A stretch of 64,000 nt of DNA, taken from NCBI GenBank assembly GCA_036426205.1, contig CM071573.1, positions 71,673,240-71,737,239 on the forward strand, given 5' to 3'. Below the pieces are notes generated by a model. The model saw only the letters and a program-made list of their open reading frames with translations. It made no database searches and was not told the origin of the DNA. The stretch is from Ascaphus truei (taxonomy: Eukaryota > Chordata > Amphibia > Anura > Ascaphidae). Of the stretch, positions 10,566 to 20,450 are shown in pieces (positions within the stretch are counted from its first letter, which is position 1; every line of letters starts with the position of its first letter). The position numbers and the translations under genes are program-made.

Positions 10566-11165
10566 GGTGAGGTTCGGGGGAGGGGGGGGGAGGAGGGGAT
10601 GGGGGGGGGGAGGATAGGGAGGTGATGGGGAGGGGCGGGGGATTGGGAATGGAAGGGAGGGGAGGGGGGGAAGGTGAGGTGCTGGGGAGGGAGTGGGAGG
10701 AGGGGAAGGAAAGTGAGGTGAGGGGAGGGGGGAGGAGGTGAGGTGATGGGGAGGGGGGAGAGGTGAGGTGACGGGGAGGGCGGGGACGGAAGTGAGGTGA
10801 CGGAGGGGGGAGGGGAGGTTGAGTGCTGGGGGAGGGGGGGAGGGAGGGGGAAGTGCGGGGGCTGGGGCATTATTGGAGGGGGGGGGAGTGAGGTGCTGGG
10901 GGTGGGGGAGTGTAGAGATGCTGAGGAGCGGGAGGGGAGGTGAGCGTGGAGGGACGGGGAGGGAAGGGAAAGGGTGGCGGTGCTGGGGAGGGGGGGAAGT
11001 GAAGTGCTGGGGGAGCGGGGGGGGGGGAAGTGACGGTGCTGGGGCGGGGGGGAAGTGAAGTGCTGGGGAGCGGGGGGGGAAAGTGAGGTGCTGGGGAGGG
11101 GGGGAGGTGAGGTGCTGGGGAGGGGGGGAGGTGAGGTGCTTGGGGGGGGGGGGGGAAGTGAGGTG
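10566..11165 (+). repeat. G-rich, strand-skewed array (G-quadruplex/triplex potential)
   Basis: Degenerate repeats of 'ggtgctggggaggggggg' type make the plus strand nearly all G, A and T with very few C. There are dozens of G runs of three or more at short spacing, the pattern that can form G-quadruplexes, and the mirrored purine tracts could form triplexes. Confidence 0.9.
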
Positions 11166-11590
11166 CTGGGGGGGGTCATTGGATGTGCAGGGGGGGTCAT
11201 TGGAGGTGCAGGGGTGGTCATTGGAGGTGTAGGGGGGGTCATTGGAGGTACAGGGGAGGGTCATTGGAGGTACAGGGGAGAGTCATTGGAGGTGCAGGGG
11301 AGGGTCATTGGAGGTGCAGGGGGGGTGATTGGAGGTGCAGAGGGGGTGATTGGAGGTGCAGGGGAGGGTCATTGGAGGTGAATGGGGGGTGATTGGAGGT
11401 GCATGGGGGTGATTGGAGGTGCATGGGGGTGATTTGAGGTGCATGGGGTGATTTGAGGTGCATGGGGGGAGAGTGATGTGAGGTGCAGGAGAGGAGAGTG
11501 ATGTGAGGTGCAGGGGGAGAGTGATGTGAGGTGCACGGGGGGAGAATGATGTGAGGTGCAGGGGGGAGAGGGATGTGAGGTGCAGGGGGG
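11165..11590 (+). repeat. Minisatellite, unit about 20-30 bp ('ggtcattggaggtgca')
   Basis: A head-to-tail array in which 'tcattggaggtgcagggg' grades into 'gtgattggaggtgcatgg' and then 'gagtgatgtgaggtgcag'. Neighbouring units are more alike than distant ones, as expected from local duplication. Confidence 0.92.
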
Positions 11591-11799
11591 GTGGGATGTG
11601 TGTGGTGTGCAGGGGGTTATTGTGTGTTTGTGGATGGGGAGTATTATGTGTGTGGGTGAGGGGGAGAGATGGGGGTATGAGAGATAGATGGGGAGTATCG
11701 CAAAGGTTGATAGTGAGGGGTTCTGGGGGAGATATGAGGATGCTGATGAAGGGTGCTGGGGAAGATATGAGGATGAGGATGTGAGATGCTGGGGGAGAT

Positions 11800-11816
11800 A
11801 TATGAGGATGAGGATG

Positions 11817-11862
<46 letters not shown>
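11800..11862. repeat. (GAT)n microsatellite
   Basis: GAT/GAG trinucleotides, corresponding to the longer tract at 165-251 in the sister element. Confidence 0.93.
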
Positions 11863-12160
11863 GAGGTGCAGGAGGAGAGATGATGAGGTGCAAGGGATGA
11901 TGATGGTGATGGTGATGATGATTTTACCTGTGCGGCCCAAATTTGTTTTCCTTGGAGCAGTTCGGCCCTTCTCACTTTACGAGTTGTGCAGGCCTGCTTT
12001 ATCCTATATATATATACACTTACTTATTGATCCAGAGTAAGGCAAACATAAAAGCCCAGTGACATACTGTATCATCCAATAATATCTCATAAGGGGAAAA
12101 ATAAATTCCTTCCTTCCAGTGTTTTTCTTGGTATCCGGAGGAATGCACAAGGTAGGGTAG

Positions 12161-12651
12161 ATAGATCAAGATTATATTTTTGTTTAAATATATTTGTTCT
12201 CTAAAAGGATAAGCTATCCACGATTTATTCAAGGTTCACCCCCTTAGGACCAACATTAACTAATGACTAATCATTGATTAACGTGTTAAATGTTGGTGAT
12301 TGATGTTTCTTTTTAGACATTATTATAATTTAATTTTGAGTGCAACGGCTATTCATTCATAGCAGGAATACTGAATCTGTTATTTGTAGTGTTTTCTCAC
12401 ACAACTGATTTTAATGTATTGCAATTTATGTATATCCCCTTCCTGTCAAAAAATCAATTGGGACAGGAAAAGGTTCCATAACATGCAGGAAGAGAAACAA
12501 AAAGTATTAAAAAGAGGAATAAAACAACTCCTGAGTCTCAATTTATATTTTCTTACAAGTCTTTCAAAGACAAATTAAAAAAGATCTATTTTAATAATTA
12601 TATTTGTCCCATTTTTTAAATGCATCAGTTACCAAGATTGAAGGCTTTTTG
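12161..12651. other. No feature seen
   Basis: AT-rich and apparently unique. Confidence 0.55.
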
Positions 12652-12740
12652 CAATATGCTCTGAAGTGGCCGATCAATCCCTTATCGGCAGAAATCTCCC
12701 ATTGGTCAACCGCCCTATCGGCCGCTTCAGAGCATATTGA
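12652..12740. mobile_element. Palindromic MITE, about 90 bp
   Basis: The arms CAATATGCTCTGAAGTGGCC (from 12652) and their complement ending at 12740 enclose about 41 bp, and 'tatcgg' repeats inside. The style resembles the Harbinger-like ends in this window, but no target duplication was fixed. Confidence 0.65.
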
Positions 12741-12940
12741 AGGAGTCCCTTAGTCAAATAAATCTATCACTGCCATTAAAGCACTTCGGTTGAAAGCGAG
12801 ACGGCATCTTACATGCGCTGTGCATGCCCATGATTCTTTGCACTGACGCCTTGCCTCCATTCACAAACGGGTGCTAAGCTTTAATACCCCTTTACATTCA
12901 TATGAATGGGAGTGAAGATATAATCACATAATAATGATCA

Positions 12941-13111
12941 AATCCTGGGAAGAAAGAAGATGGCGCCCAGTGGTCTTGACAAACAATGTTTTAGTAGTGC
13001 AAAAGTGCAAGGATGAACATTTTTTTCCTAGTGTGGACCTTTGACAAACGTTGATCCTTATACTTTTGCACAAGAACACCTGAGTGCTGTCTTCTCTTTG
13101 CCCAGGATTTG
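12941..13111. repeat. Fold-back element with AACGTTG in the loop
   Basis: The imperfect arms 'aaatcctgggaagaaagaag' (12941 on) and 'cttctctttgcccaggattt' (to 13111) also share inner parts 'gcaaaagtgcaaggat' and 'atccttatacttttgc'. The loop contains 'gacaaacgttgatcc'. A YY1-like AAGATGGCGCC lies at 12957-12967 in the left arm. Confidence 0.65.
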
Positions 13112-14044
13112 CTATATCCCCCAACTCAATGGCGCTTCCTGAGCACCCGTGGCAGCTCCTTACCATAATTGTGAGTGCACCTACCCTCTCCTTTATCACA
13201 TAGTGATGATGCCATATAGTCATATGAATGGGAGTATAGGCGTGCTAACACGTAGCATCCTTTTGTGGTTCTGGGTCCCTGCGTTGACGTGCCTGAGTCG
13301 GCACAAGACATCTGCATATAACCTACACCGGTAAAATAGACCTGGCGATGAGATGCAGTCGGAGACCAAAGAAACCTAACAAATATAGACAGGTTTTGTT
13401 ATTCCTGCAGCAATGGGGATACAAAAAAAAAAAGGAATAGGATTCATTCCAAACAGATGAGTTAAGCCAAAGTCTGCAAAAAAACAAATTGTTCTGTGAC
13501 AAATATATTTTGACAATGCTGTTGCAGCAGCTGACAGAATATGACCGAGAAGGAGGAATAGCTGATTGGGCAAGGGCCATCTGCTTGTTTTCTTTCATTC
13601 TGACTGGTCTTCTATAACAATATGTGTCACTGCCCATTCCCGGGAAACATCCTTTTTTAATGTCACAGATCACACACCGAGGTAACATCAGCTTCCTGCT
13701 GCATTATACCTGACAGCGTTCAAGCCCTTGTGTTAAATGAGCTGGCGTCAGTGTTGTTTCAGCGAGTTATTATGAAGCAGCGTGTCCAAAAAAACAAATG
13801 AATAGGCAGATATAGAATGACTGCTGGGTCACCTCAGATCTTGTCAGGTAAATGTCAGTGAAGCACACAATGTGTTTCTTCGCATCTGTGGTGCTGATCA
13901 GGTTGACCTGCATTGGGGATTAGAAATGCAGTCCCTGTTATTATCAAACGGGAAAATAATGATCGGAAAATAAAAATCTTTACATTGTATTAGTTTATGG
14001 GTAGCTGAAAGTGACCCCTTGCAGACACAGTTACCAGAACACCC
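13112..14044. other. No gene; apparently unique sequence
   Basis: The 121-codon minus frame at 13323-13688 begins in ordinary non-coding sequence and shows no recognisable domain. Confidence 0.5.
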
Positions 14045-14212
14045 GCCTACTGTCTCTGTAAGTTCTGCCCACTTACTACTAGATTGTAAGTTCTTCGGTG
14101 CAGGGAATCCTTATGTTACTTTTCTGCCTGAAGCGCTTATTCCCATTATGCATTATATTATTATGGCGCGTGTATTATGGCGCGTGTATTACGGCTGTGA
14201 AGAGCTACGTAC
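14045..14212 (+). repeat. SINE-like repeat, type 2 (partial)
   Basis: It contains 'ctagattgtaagttcttcgg', 'gcagggaatcc', 'ctgaagcgcttattcccat' and 'gtgtattacggctgtgaag'. The same motifs run in reverse at 14886-15120, and the split copy at 28735/30650 shares the first half. It is fused directly to the type 1 SINE that follows. Confidence 0.7.
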
Positions 14213-14468
14213 ATCAGTGAGTAAAGACACTGACTGCAAATAATGACACAGTTTGAAGCAGGGGAACCTGGTTCAATTCCCGGTGTCAGCTCCTTGTGAA
14301 TTTTGGCAAGTCACTTTATCTCCCTGTGCCTCTTGCACCAGAATCCTAGACTGTAAGCTCCTCTGAGCAGGGACAGTGTCTGTAACAATCCTGTGTGCTG
14401 CGTACCGCGCACTATACTGTAACTGTGAAGTGGTTTGAGTCCCATTGGGAGTTATTATGAAATAATGT

Positions 14469-14475
<7 letters not shown>
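14213..14475 (+). repeat. tRNA-derived SINE, type 1
   Basis: The head 'cagtgagtaaagacactgac' is followed by a polymerase III B-box-like GGTTCAATTCC (14270-14280), the body motif 'aagtcactttatctccctgt', 'actgtaagctcctctgagca' and 'ctgtaactgtgaagtggtt', then an ATT-rich tail. The full A box is degraded here but clearer in the copies at 17229 and 44855. It is not a functional tRNA: no cloverleaf can be completed. Confidence 0.85.
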
Positions 14476-14523
<48 letters not shown>

Positions 14524-14598
14524 ACACACACACACAAACAAACACACACACACACAACACACACCACACACACACAACCACACACACACACACACACT
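14474..14598. repeat. (CA)n microsatellite, interrupted
   Basis: About 125 bp of CA repeats with ACC and AAC interruptions, growing from the SINE tail. The His/Thr and Cys/Val frames here are repeat translations. Confidence 0.97.
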
Positions 14599-14885
14599 AT
14601 CCCTTTTTAAAGTAACAGTTAGTCAAAGTAAAAATACAATTAACAGGTCTGCAAATGTGGTTGTCGCTGCAGGCTCCAAATCCCACTCGGGGATCTCCTT
14701 GTCTGCTCTTCACGACCTCTTAGGTATCACCTACAGATGCAGCCAGACTTGCTGTTCCCCGGTGCTTCGGAGAAGGTAAAACCGCATCTTCTTGTGGGGG
14801 CTTCATACTTCCGTATCGAATTGCCCGCTGTGCTAATTCCTCTAACCTGAGGACGCCGCTGTTGCGTGTCCGCAGTTTCCCCCGG
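14599..14885. other. No feature seen
   Basis: Unremarkable sequence between the CA tract and the reverse SINE. Confidence 0.5.
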
Positions 14886-15120
14886 CCCTGGTATGTATAT
14901 ATGTCTTTATTTATATAGCGCATTAATGTACATATCGCTTCACAGCAGTAATACACGTGACAATCATATAAATAACAAATAATACAAATAACAGATCATG
15001 GGAATAAGTGCTTCAGACATAAAAGTAACATTTAGGAAGAGGAGTCCCTGTTCCAAAGAACTTACAATCTAATTGGTAGGTAGGAAGAACGTACAGAGAC
15101 AGTAGGAGGGCACTGGTGAT
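14886..15120 (-). repeat. SINE-like repeat, type 2 (reverse, near full length)
   Basis: On the minus strand it reads 'acaatctaat'-type head sequence in reverse: 'cttacaatctaattggtagg' lies at the plus-strand right and 'tgtctttatttatatagcgc' at the left tail. It shares 'gggaataagtgcttcagaca' with the reverse complement of the 14-kb copy. Confidence 0.75.
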
Positions 15121-15220
15121 AGTAAGTCTGGAAGTACCTGCCCAGGGCTTTCCTTAATACGCATTATAAATAAATAAGGCCAAATATTTCTTTTATGCAG
15201 TTTCATTTTGCTGATAACCT

Positions 15221-15277
15221 GCCGGACACACACACACACACACACACACACATATGCACGCACGCACGCACACACAA
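15221..15277. repeat. (CA)n / (CGCA)n microsatellite
   Basis: A CA tract followed by three CGCA units and more CA. Confidence 0.95.
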
Positions 15278-15416
15278 TATGCATCTTCAATTGGTCACAT
15301 TTTAAGTTAGTGGCAGCATCTGTGGTCCTGAGGATGTGCTTAACAAGAAAGAGAAGGGGATGGTAGTCATGGAAATGCATTGATTAGGTAAATATTACAA
15401 CCATCAGATTTCGCTT

Positions 15417-15492
15417 TTTATTTATGAACGATTTTACCAGGAGAAAATACATTGGCAGTTTCCTCTCGTTTTGAAGTATGTCTGGGGTCAGT
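15417..15492 (+). repeat. Dispersed repeat, type 3 (partial)
   Basis: It shares 'ttttaccagg', 'atacattg', 'ctctcgttttgaagtatgtc' with copies at 58343-58512 (plus) and 60954-61105 (minus). Only the first 75 bp are present. It resembles 'accagg...cattgag...ttttcaag' repeats known across vertebrates. Confidence 0.65.
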
Positions 15493-17228
15493 AAAAAAAT
15501 ATATATGAGCAAATAAAAAGATGGGTAAATAAAAAAAAAGTCAATAGAAGATTATCATAAAGCGATTTTGAATCATTCACTGATACGCATTAGGTGAGAG
15601 AAGTCTTATCAGGGAGAAAGAACAAAAATAGGGGAGGGTTGATCTTTACTCTGATGAGGGAATCTATAAATGTTGGTGTTAAACTAATGGACATAATACT
15701 TAAGCCACATAAGGCCATATTTAGTAAGCAGTACTAAGCCGTAAGGCACCTAATGGTTAATTCCTTGGAATGGGCCATAAGGTGCTCTACAGATTAGTAA
15801 TTATGGACAATCGTTCTCAGTGGTGTTAGATTCTGCATGTTCCAGCTGAAAAATAACTTCTTCGAATCATATAATATTGCAATAAAATAAAATCAGAGGG
15901 TAAATGCATTGTATGTTGTATGTTGCATGTTGAGTGAAACACTGATTATCACGCAGGTGATGTCATTGGTTCCAATCACTGATTGGCTCACTGGCAACTT
16001 CCTGTGGGAAACCGTTGTTTTCCATCCCAGGGTGGGCAGAGTTTTGAGGGCAATGGCTTTTTGTTAAAATAATAAACGTCTAAAAAAAAAAAAAGCCGTT
16101 CTGGAAATTGTATTGCGTGTCTGGCGCAGTGATGAAAAGAAGCAGAACAATGGTAAATCTCCTCCTCCTCCGCCGCCATTGTTACTTTGGAGTGATTTCC
16201 TGTGTTATATCACTTAATATCTCCCACCTCTGACTACTTGTTTGAACTCTTCAACAGTTAATATTATTAATAATTGTTTGATTTGTGTAGTTCTTAGGTC
16301 CCAAAGTAGGAACAATAAGTGCATCTGTACATCTCCACAGCAGCGTTATCACAGCTATTTTTGGTGCATACAGTACACGTTGTATCTCTATTAAAGTGAT
16401 GAGACACCTCTGACCTTGTTGACATTTGAACTTGAGTCACTCCCGGCATAGGGGTGCTTTATAATGTTGTGGTAAGGATGGGATATGACTAATCCTCTGT
16501 CAGGATGGATGTTTTGGGACCCTTGGGAAGTAATAAGAGGAAAGAGGGATGAGCCACCTGTCTATGGGAGGAAGCTGCACAAATGAGAAAGGAAATACAT
16601 GGAGAAAGATCTGTATGTCTATGTTGTATCTATATACAGTACGGAAACATTCAATAACTCTTTAGGTGTGAGTGTCCAACAACTTACCTCTGTTGCATGA
16701 CAAAGTTCATATTTAACTTTACAGTAAGAAGCTATTGTTTGTATTGTATTTGCAGCTGAAGTTAGAACTGAAAAGCATCGTTATTAAAGTAGCTGCCCAT
16801 CACGATTGTAAAAATACATTCTCGCCACCAAATGCTCTTTTATTGAGTGTTAGCCTGAGTTTTTTTTTTAAATTTAAATCCTAACCTCAATTCTGTCGTT
16901 TCTAAGTAGATTCAATGATACATTTTGGCCACGTTTGACTAAATGGGGCCATTCGGGTGATTGAAATGTAACGTGTTGAAGGCAAGCACCATTTAGCAAA
17001 TGTTGACCTTAATTATTGAAATCTAATGTATTTGTGATTTGTTGAACTCGTTTGCAACCCCTCAAATGCTATATTACACGTTTCAATGTCATACCAATAG
17101 CCAGAGACTTATGTCACTTACAAGTTGCCATGAAGCAGTACTGTTCTAAACGTACAAGGTTCCACATGTTCAATTCTGTACTGTATACATTGGTGACACA
17201 TAGCATTGTCATGTTAACTACTGGGAGG
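15493..17228. other. No gene; apparently unique sequence
   Basis: AT-rich sequence with a poly-A run at 16081-16094. Short minus-strand frames such as 15988-16179 have no recognised domain. Confidence 0.5.
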
Positions 17229-17501
17229 AGTGGTTCACTGAGTAAAGACACTGACTGTAAATAATGATACTGAATTTGAATCAGGGGACTGTGTCAGCTC
17301 CTTGTGAACTTGGGCAAGTCACCTTATCTCTCTGTGCCTCAAGCACCAAAAACATAGATTGTAAGTTCATCTGGGCAGGGACTGTGTCTGTAACAATTTC
17401 CATCTGCTGCGTACCGCGCACTATACTGTAACTGTGAAGCGCATTGGGTTCCATTGAGAGAAAAGCGCAGTATGGCATAAAGTTGTCATTATTATTATTA
17501 A
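17229..17501 (+). repeat. tRNA-derived SINE, type 1 (B box deleted)
   Basis: The A-box-like 'gtggttcactgagtaaag' begins at 17230. The B-box segment is missing, and the sequence jumps from 'gaatcagggga' to 'ctgtgtcagctccttgtgaa'. The body ('caagtcaccttatctctctg', 'gtaccgcgcactatactgta') and the tail of ATT repeats are complete. The Harbinger-like composite starts 18 bp downstream. Confidence 0.88.
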
Positions 17502-17879
17502 ACAGGAAAAAAGTCTAAGGGCCTTATTCAGAAAGCCTCGATAAGGCCCTTATCGAGCACTTATCGACCAAAATGGCTACTCGTATTCAGAAAGCCTCGA
17601 TAAGTGCTCGATAATGGCCTGTATCGCCGCAAAATCTTATGACCAAAAGAAAATCGCCAATTGAGCGGCGATCAGCCGCTTATCGACCATTTTCTGAAGG
17701 ATCATAAACTTGCGCGATTCTAGTACCCGCGAGTTGGCTGTCGCCGCCTATCATAACCTATCGCAGCCCTAAAAGGCGATCTTCTCCCCAAATCCAATTC
17801 ACCTCAAAATTTAGGTAAATTTGTGGGGAGATGCCTCGATGAGCTGCGATATGTCGAGACTTAGAAAAAATCAGGTCCT

Positions 17880-18160
17880 TTTCCTGGCTGGGATTGATGC
17901 CGGGGGTCTCCGTAGCTGATAGCCATTAATACCAGCACCGGAGCCCCCCGGCATGCATCCGATGCAGGAAAAATGCATTTACAGCAACTTCATTACCTTA
18001 GTGGCTAACCACTAAGGCAATGAAGGGGATAAACACCCATGCCAGGCTTACTGTGGCTAGCGAGGGTGGGTGAAGGGGGAATTTGGCCCTTAGTGGCTGT
18101 TTAGGCCTTGCGGCGGGGTTGCGGGGGGGACTTAACCCCTTCATTACCTTAGCGGTTAAC
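17880..18160. repeat. Palindromic module 'cattaccttagtggctaacc'
   Basis: A GC-rich palindrome ('gggggtctccg' with 'cggagcccccc') is followed by 'cattaccttagtggctaacc' and its complement. Equivalent modules recur at 49860-50300, which ties the two large Harbinger-type blocks together. Confidence 0.65.
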
Positions 18161-18755
18161 GGGCTGCAGGTGGGTGGGTGTGAAAAACGGGCTGCAGGTG
18201 GGTGGTTGTGTGTGAAAAACGGGCTGCAGGTTTGTGAAAAACGGGCTTGTGAAAAACGGGCTGCTGTGAAAAACGGGCTGCCGGGTGGGTGGGTGTGAAA
18301 AAGCGCGTGGGCGGCGGTAGCAAGCGTGTGACCGGGAGTTGCGAGCGCGGTGGCAATGTGGTCAGCACGGCTGAAGGAAGAGCTGGCCTGCTGGGGCTGT
18401 ACGGTGCCCGGGCGCAGTCATCCTGCACTCGTGCTAGGGTGTGAAAAACGGGCTGCAGGTGGGTGGGTGGGTGTGAAAAACGGGCTGCAGGTGGGTGGGC
18501 GGCTGGTAGTGAAAAACGGGCTGCAGGTTTGTGAAAAATGGGATGCAGGTTGTGAAAAACGGGCTGCAGGTGGGTGGGTGTGAAAAACGGGCTGCTTGTG
18601 AAAAACGGGCTGCAGGTTTGTGAAAAACGGGCTGCAGGTGGGTGGGTGTGAAAAACGGGCTGCTGGTGGGTGGGTGCTTGTGAAAAACGGACTGCAGGTG
18701 GGTGGCTCTTGAAAAACGGGCTGCGGGTGGGTGGGTGGTTGTGAAAAACGTGTGT
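18155..18755 (+). repeat. Minisatellite, unit about 28 bp ('gtgaaaaacgggctgcaggt')
   Basis: About 18 degenerate units of 'gtgaaaaacgggctgcaggtgggtgg' type. They are interrupted at 18305-18435 by a unique block that recurs at 19470-19600, where the array does not resume. The Ser/Leu/His frame of 377 codons on the minus strand is a translation of this array and the GA tract. Confidence 0.93.
18305..18435 (+). repeat. First copy of a 130-bp GC-rich duplication
   Basis: This matches 19470-19600 almost base for base ('gcggcggtagcaagcgtgtg', 'ctgaaggaagagctggcctg', 'gcccgggcgcagtcatcctg') and differs by gtcagc/gcaagc. The offset is about 1,165 bp, so the intervening minisatellite, GA tract and hAT end lie between the two copies. 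Confidence 0.9.
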
Positions 18756-18995
18756 CTGACACAGAGAGAGTGAGGTCAGAGAGAGTGAGGTCAGAGAGTG
18801 AGAGAGGGAGAAGAGGGTGGGAGAACGAGGTAGTGGAAGAGACGAGAGAGAGAGGAGTAGAGAGAGAGAGGCGGAAGAGAGAGGGAGAGCGGAGAGCGAG
18901 AGAGAGAGAGAGATGAGAGAGAGAGGAGAGACGAGTGAGGAGAGAGACGAGAAGGAGGCAGTGAGGCGACGAATGAGAGGAGAGAGGAGATGAGT

Positions 18996-19042
<47 letters not shown>

Positions 19043-19275
19043 CTGAGAGAGAGAGGTCTGAGAGAGAGAGGTCTGAGAGAGAAAGGTCTGAGAGAGAGTA
19101 AGGTCTGAGAGAGAGTAAGGTCTGAGAGAGAATAAGGTCTGAGAGAGAGTAAGGTCTGAGAGAGAGAGGTCTGAGAGAGAGTAAGGTCTGAGAGAGAGAG
19201 AGAGAGAGTGAGGTCCGAGAGAGAGAGTGAGAACAGAGAGAGAGAGATTGAGAGTGAGTTAGTGTCTGAGAGAGA
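18756..19275 (+). repeat. GA-rich tract and 'gaggtctgagaga' minisatellite
   Basis: Irregular GA-rich sequence leads to a pure (GA)n stretch at about 18995-19040, then 'gagagtaaggtctgagagag' units. The plus strand is almost entirely purine, so H-DNA is possible. Confidence 0.95.
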
Positions 19276-19319
19276 CACCAACTGCGCACTGCAACTGTTA
19301 GGTAGGTATATACACCTTT

Positions 19320-19425
19320 GTTTTTACTTTGGGCGCCGCAGAAAAATCCTGATCGCCTTGGGGAGCCTTGAAAAAATTCTGATTGCTTTGGGGAGCCTTG
19401 AACCGAAAAAGTTTGGGAACCACTG
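19320..19425 (-). mobile_element. hAT-like terminus (CAGTGGTTCCCAAAC class)
   Basis: Read on the minus strand, the segment starts CAGTGGTTCCCAAACTTTTT and continues with two copies of 'aaggctccccaaggc'. This is a classic vertebrate hAT-end sequence. No partner end was found within the composite. Confidence 0.7.
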
Positions 19426-19441
19426 GCCCAGCCAATTTAAC

Positions 19442-19706
19442 GGTGCAGAGGGCGTGTGCGTTGGCGAGCGCGTGGGCGGCGGTAGCAAGCGTGTGACCGG
19501 GAGTTGCGAGCGCGGTGGCAATGTGGCAAGCACGGCTGAAGGAAGAGCTGGCCTGCTGGGGCTGTACGGTGCCCGGGCGCAGTCATCCTGCACTCGTGCC
19601 ATGTGTGGGATGTGGAGAGCACAGCAAGGGCGGAGCCAACACCCCGGCGGAGAAAGCTTCAGAGACGTCTGTGGGACTGCCTCCTGCCTGGAAGCCTGGG
19701 AATAAG
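19442..19706 (+). repeat. GC-rich leader with small open frame and splice-donor-like end
   Basis: Contains the second copy of the 130-bp duplication. An ATG at 19521 opens a frame that stays open for about 62 codons to AAG|GTAAGG (GT at 19707-19708), after which low-complexity sequence begins. The peptide resembles nothing I recognise. It could be a captured exon or chance. Confidence 0.4.
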
Positions 19707-19919
19707 GTAAGGACAATATATTTTTTTTGGGGGGGAGGGGGCCGAGATGATCATGGGGTGGGGAATATGATGGGGCACGGAGGCCAGCCTGGGCAGCTAA
19801 TAATGATGGGGGGCAGGGGGTGGGGGATAAGATGATGATGGGGAATGGGGGCCAGCCTGGGCAGATGAAACGATGGGAGGCAGGGGGTGGGGGATAAGAT
19901 GCTGATGGGGCATGGGGGC

Positions 19920-20450
19920 CAGCCTGGGGTCACCCCTGCCTCTGTCACCCCCTGCCTCTGTCACCCCTGTCAACCCCTGCCCCTGTCACCCCGTGCCCCG
20001 GTCAACCCCTGTCACCCCCTGCCCCTGTCACCCCCTGTCAACCCCTACCCCTGTCACCCCCTGCCCCTGTGTGTGGGGGGGGGGGAGTGTGTGTGTTGTG
20101 GGGGGGGGGAAGAGTGTGTGTGTGGGGGGGGAGGAGTTGTGTGTGGAGGGGGAGAGGTTTTGTGGGTGAGGTGGGAGGTGTGTGGTGGGGGAGGAGTGTG
20201 TGTGGCGGTGGGGAGGGTGAGTTGTGTGGGGGGAGGTGTGTTGTGTGGGGAGGGCGCGTGTGTTAGTGGGGGGGGGCAGTGTTTGTGTGTGGGGGCGTGA
20301 GTGTGGCTTGTTTGGGGGGGGTGGTGGGGGTCGTGTGGGGGGGGGCGGTGTGTGTGGGTGTGTGGGGGGGGGTGTGGTGGTGGGTTGTATGTGGTGGGGG
20401 TGTGTGTGGTGGGGGGGGAGTGTGTGTGTGGGGGGGGAGAGTGTGTGTTG
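19920..20450. repeat. 'cacccctgcccctgt' array, then G/T-rich array
   Basis: 19920-20066 is a C-rich minisatellite of 'gtcaccccctgcccct' units. At 20067 the strand bias flips abruptly to 'gtgtgtgtggggggg' repeats that run to about 20450. Confidence 0.93.

Larger units (their letters stand above)
10236..11996. mobile_element. G-rich hAT-like element, 1,761 bp, perfect 8-bp TSD
   Basis: Termini CAGGCCTGCACAAC and GTTGTGCAGGCCTG form a 14-bp perfect inverted repeat. Perfect duplications CTTTATCC are at 10228-10235 and 11997-12004. Interior layout: a 'gcccgctttcccccc' minisatellite (10257-10380), a GC-rich leader ending in AAG|GTGAGG (GT at 10567-10568), about 900 bp of almost pure G-rich plus strand, a 'ggaggtgca' minisatellite, (GAT)n, then a 60-bp tail. 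Proline- or glycine-rich frames of about 300 codons are repeat translations. No transposase is present. Confidence 0.92.
9893..12160 (+). repeat. Dispersed 'ttacatagttacatag' repeat split by two transposons
   Basis: Head 9893-9958, middle 10184-10235 and tail 12005-12160 read as one repeat once the insertions are removed: 'gaggttgaaaaaagac', 'gtccatcaagttcaacctat', 'acaacagattctttatcc', 'cacttacttattgatccaga'. I recall this repeat type being widespread in frog genomes. Both insertions carry their superfamily's expected target duplication, which proves the host repeat is the oldest layer. Confidence 0.8.

Noticed and set aside
9934..10617. 227-codon plus-strand frame
   Set aside because: It crosses three element boundaries (host repeat, TA element, hAT), so it cannot be an ancestral gene.
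10313..11264. Proline-rich minus-strand frames of 295-309 codons
   Set aside because: They come from the C-rich strand of a G-rich array. Three overlapping frames are open for the same compositional reason.
13323..13688. 121-codon minus frame as a small gene or exon
   Set aside because: No recognisable domain, no supporting splice sites and ordinary non-coding composition.
18156..19289. 377-codon Ser/Leu-rich minus-strand frame
   Set aside because: It spans the 28-bp minisatellite and GA tract, and its content is set by the repeat.
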